DNA of 6,855 nucleotides from Thiothrix sp. (GTDB lineage Bacteria > Pseudomonadota > Gammaproteobacteria > Thiotrichales > Thiotrichaceae). This document shows positions 6,219-6,855 of this stretch, one piece after another. The translations under genes and the position numbers were made by a program. Position 1 is the stretch's first letter; each line of letters starts with the position of its first letter. The stretch lies in contig DRMA01000039.1 of NCBI GenBank assembly GCA_011375245.1, positions 1 through 6,855 on the forward strand. The letters run 5' to 3'. The notes beneath the pieces are model-generated. The model had not been told where the DNA came from and ran no database searches. It worked only from the letters and a program-made list of their open reading frames with translations.

Positions 6219-6855
6219 TTATCTTAATCTTAAGCGTTGCCCAACTTTAATCGTTGAGGAGCTCAACTTATTGAGTTTTTTCAAATGTTGTACAGATACT
6301 CCTGATTCTCGGGCAATAGAATATAAGGTTTGATTTAAACCTACACGGTATGATTTTTTTCTACTTCTAGAAGGTTTTACAAGTTTTGTAGCTTTTGCTA
6401 TTTTCAACTTGCTATGTTTGATTGCCTTATTAGTCTCACTTGTATCAATAGTACCTAAACGTAATTTTTGCCCTATTTTAAGATGTGAAGACGATAGTTT
6501 ATTTATTGCTTTTAAGCGTTTAACAGAAATTTTAGTAATACGTGCAATAGTAGAAAGCGTCTGTCCTTTTCTAACACGGTAGGTTTTTTCTTTTTTGTTG
6601 CTTCGTGAACTTTTACTAGAAACGTCCTTTACACCGTTCATCTTATGATAAGCACGCATGACATGGCGTGAATACTTACGCACCTGAGGAAAACGTGGTC
6701 CTTTTGTTCGGCTAACAGCCCCTGGTCCGCCATTATAAGCAGCAGCAGCATAATGCTTATTACCATTAAACCGACGAAGTAAGTATTTTAGATAACGTGT
6801 ACCGCCATCAATATTCTGCCAACTGTTATAACCATTTTTTACACCCATCTTACGA
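6219..6855 (-). CDS. Lytic transglycosylase-like protein with two LysM domains, 5' end missing
   Basis: This minus-strand gene runs off the right edge; the frame stays open through 6854 upstream of an internal Met codon at 6846-6848, so that Met is probably not the start. The visible 211 or so residues begin in the last third of an SLT (Slt/MltC type) domain. They show Asn-Ile-Asp-Gly-Gly-x-Arg-Tyr-Leu, then Ala-Ala-Tyr-Asn-Gly-Gly-Pro-Gly-Ala-Val and a Val-Arg-Lys-Tyr-Ser-Arg-His-Val tail. The catalytic Glu would lie outside the window. Two LysM domains follow (about 89-131 and 166-208 counted from that Met), each starting Tyr-Arg-Val and joined by a Lys/Ser-rich linker. LysM binds peptidoglycan and the SLT domain cleaves its glycan strands, so this is a periplasmic or outer-membrane wall enzyme. 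It stops at TAA in convergent orientation to batD. The MltD-like domain order is seen, but the SLT motif is closer to the Slt type, so no symbol is given. Confidence 0.88.
   Translation of the reverse strand, partial: RKMGVKNGYNSWQNIDGGTRYLKYLLRRFNGNKHYAAAAYNGGPGAVSRTKGPRFPQVRKYSRHVMRAYHKMNGVKDVSSKSSRSNKKEKTYRVRKGQTLSTIARITKISVKRLKAINKLSSSHLKIGQKLRLGTIDTSETNKAIKHSKLKIAKATKLVKPSRSRKKSYRVGLNQTLYSIARESGVSVQHLKKLNKLSSSTIKVGQRLRLR

Overview
The window holds most of a Bat/MoxR-type operon on the plus strand (bases 1 to about 6046). A convergent, partial gene for a LysM-containing peptidoglycan enzyme lies on the minus strand at the right edge. The order moxR tail, DUF58, DUF4381, batA, batB with TPR, batD is the arrangement typical of gammaproteobacteria. 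The DNA is AT-rich by eye, with many A and T runs, so a low-GC gammaproteobacterium (free-living or host-associated) is the best guess. No ribosomal or other phylogenetic marker is present, so the taxon is an inference.

Layout: 1-143 is the C-terminus of a MoxR AAA+ ATPase. It is followed by a DUF58 protein (159-1082), a DUF4381 membrane protein (1079-1567), BatA (1560-2534), a BatB protein fused to a TPR (BatC-like) domain (2527-4212) and BatD (4244-6046). Three junctions overlap by 4 to 8 bases and the others are separated by at most about 31 bases, so the set is almost certainly one transcript with coupled translation. Bases 6047-6218 are non-coding and rich in inverted repeats. From 6219 to the right edge runs the 3' part of a lytic transglycosylase-like gene with two LysM domains.

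Working together (family knowledge plus inference): MoxR ATPases act like chaperones on von Willebrand factor A (VWA) proteins. BatA and BatB are membrane-anchored VWA proteins with intact metal-site motifs, and BatD and the TPR part of BatB face the periplasm. DUF58 is a VWA-like soluble partner and DUF4381 a small membrane partner. Such operons are linked to envelope stress tolerance and aerotolerance, but their molecular activity is not settled.

The most striking feature is an uninterrupted run of ten G in the middle of batB. Gain or loss of one G leads to a stop codon at once or within a few codons. This is the structure expected of a phase-variable switch that would cut the VWA domain off from the C-terminal membrane and TPR parts. 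The second is the complex palindromic element between batD and the convergent gene, which resembles a dispersed intergenic repeat. I see no wholly unknown system here; the rest is a recognisable operon.
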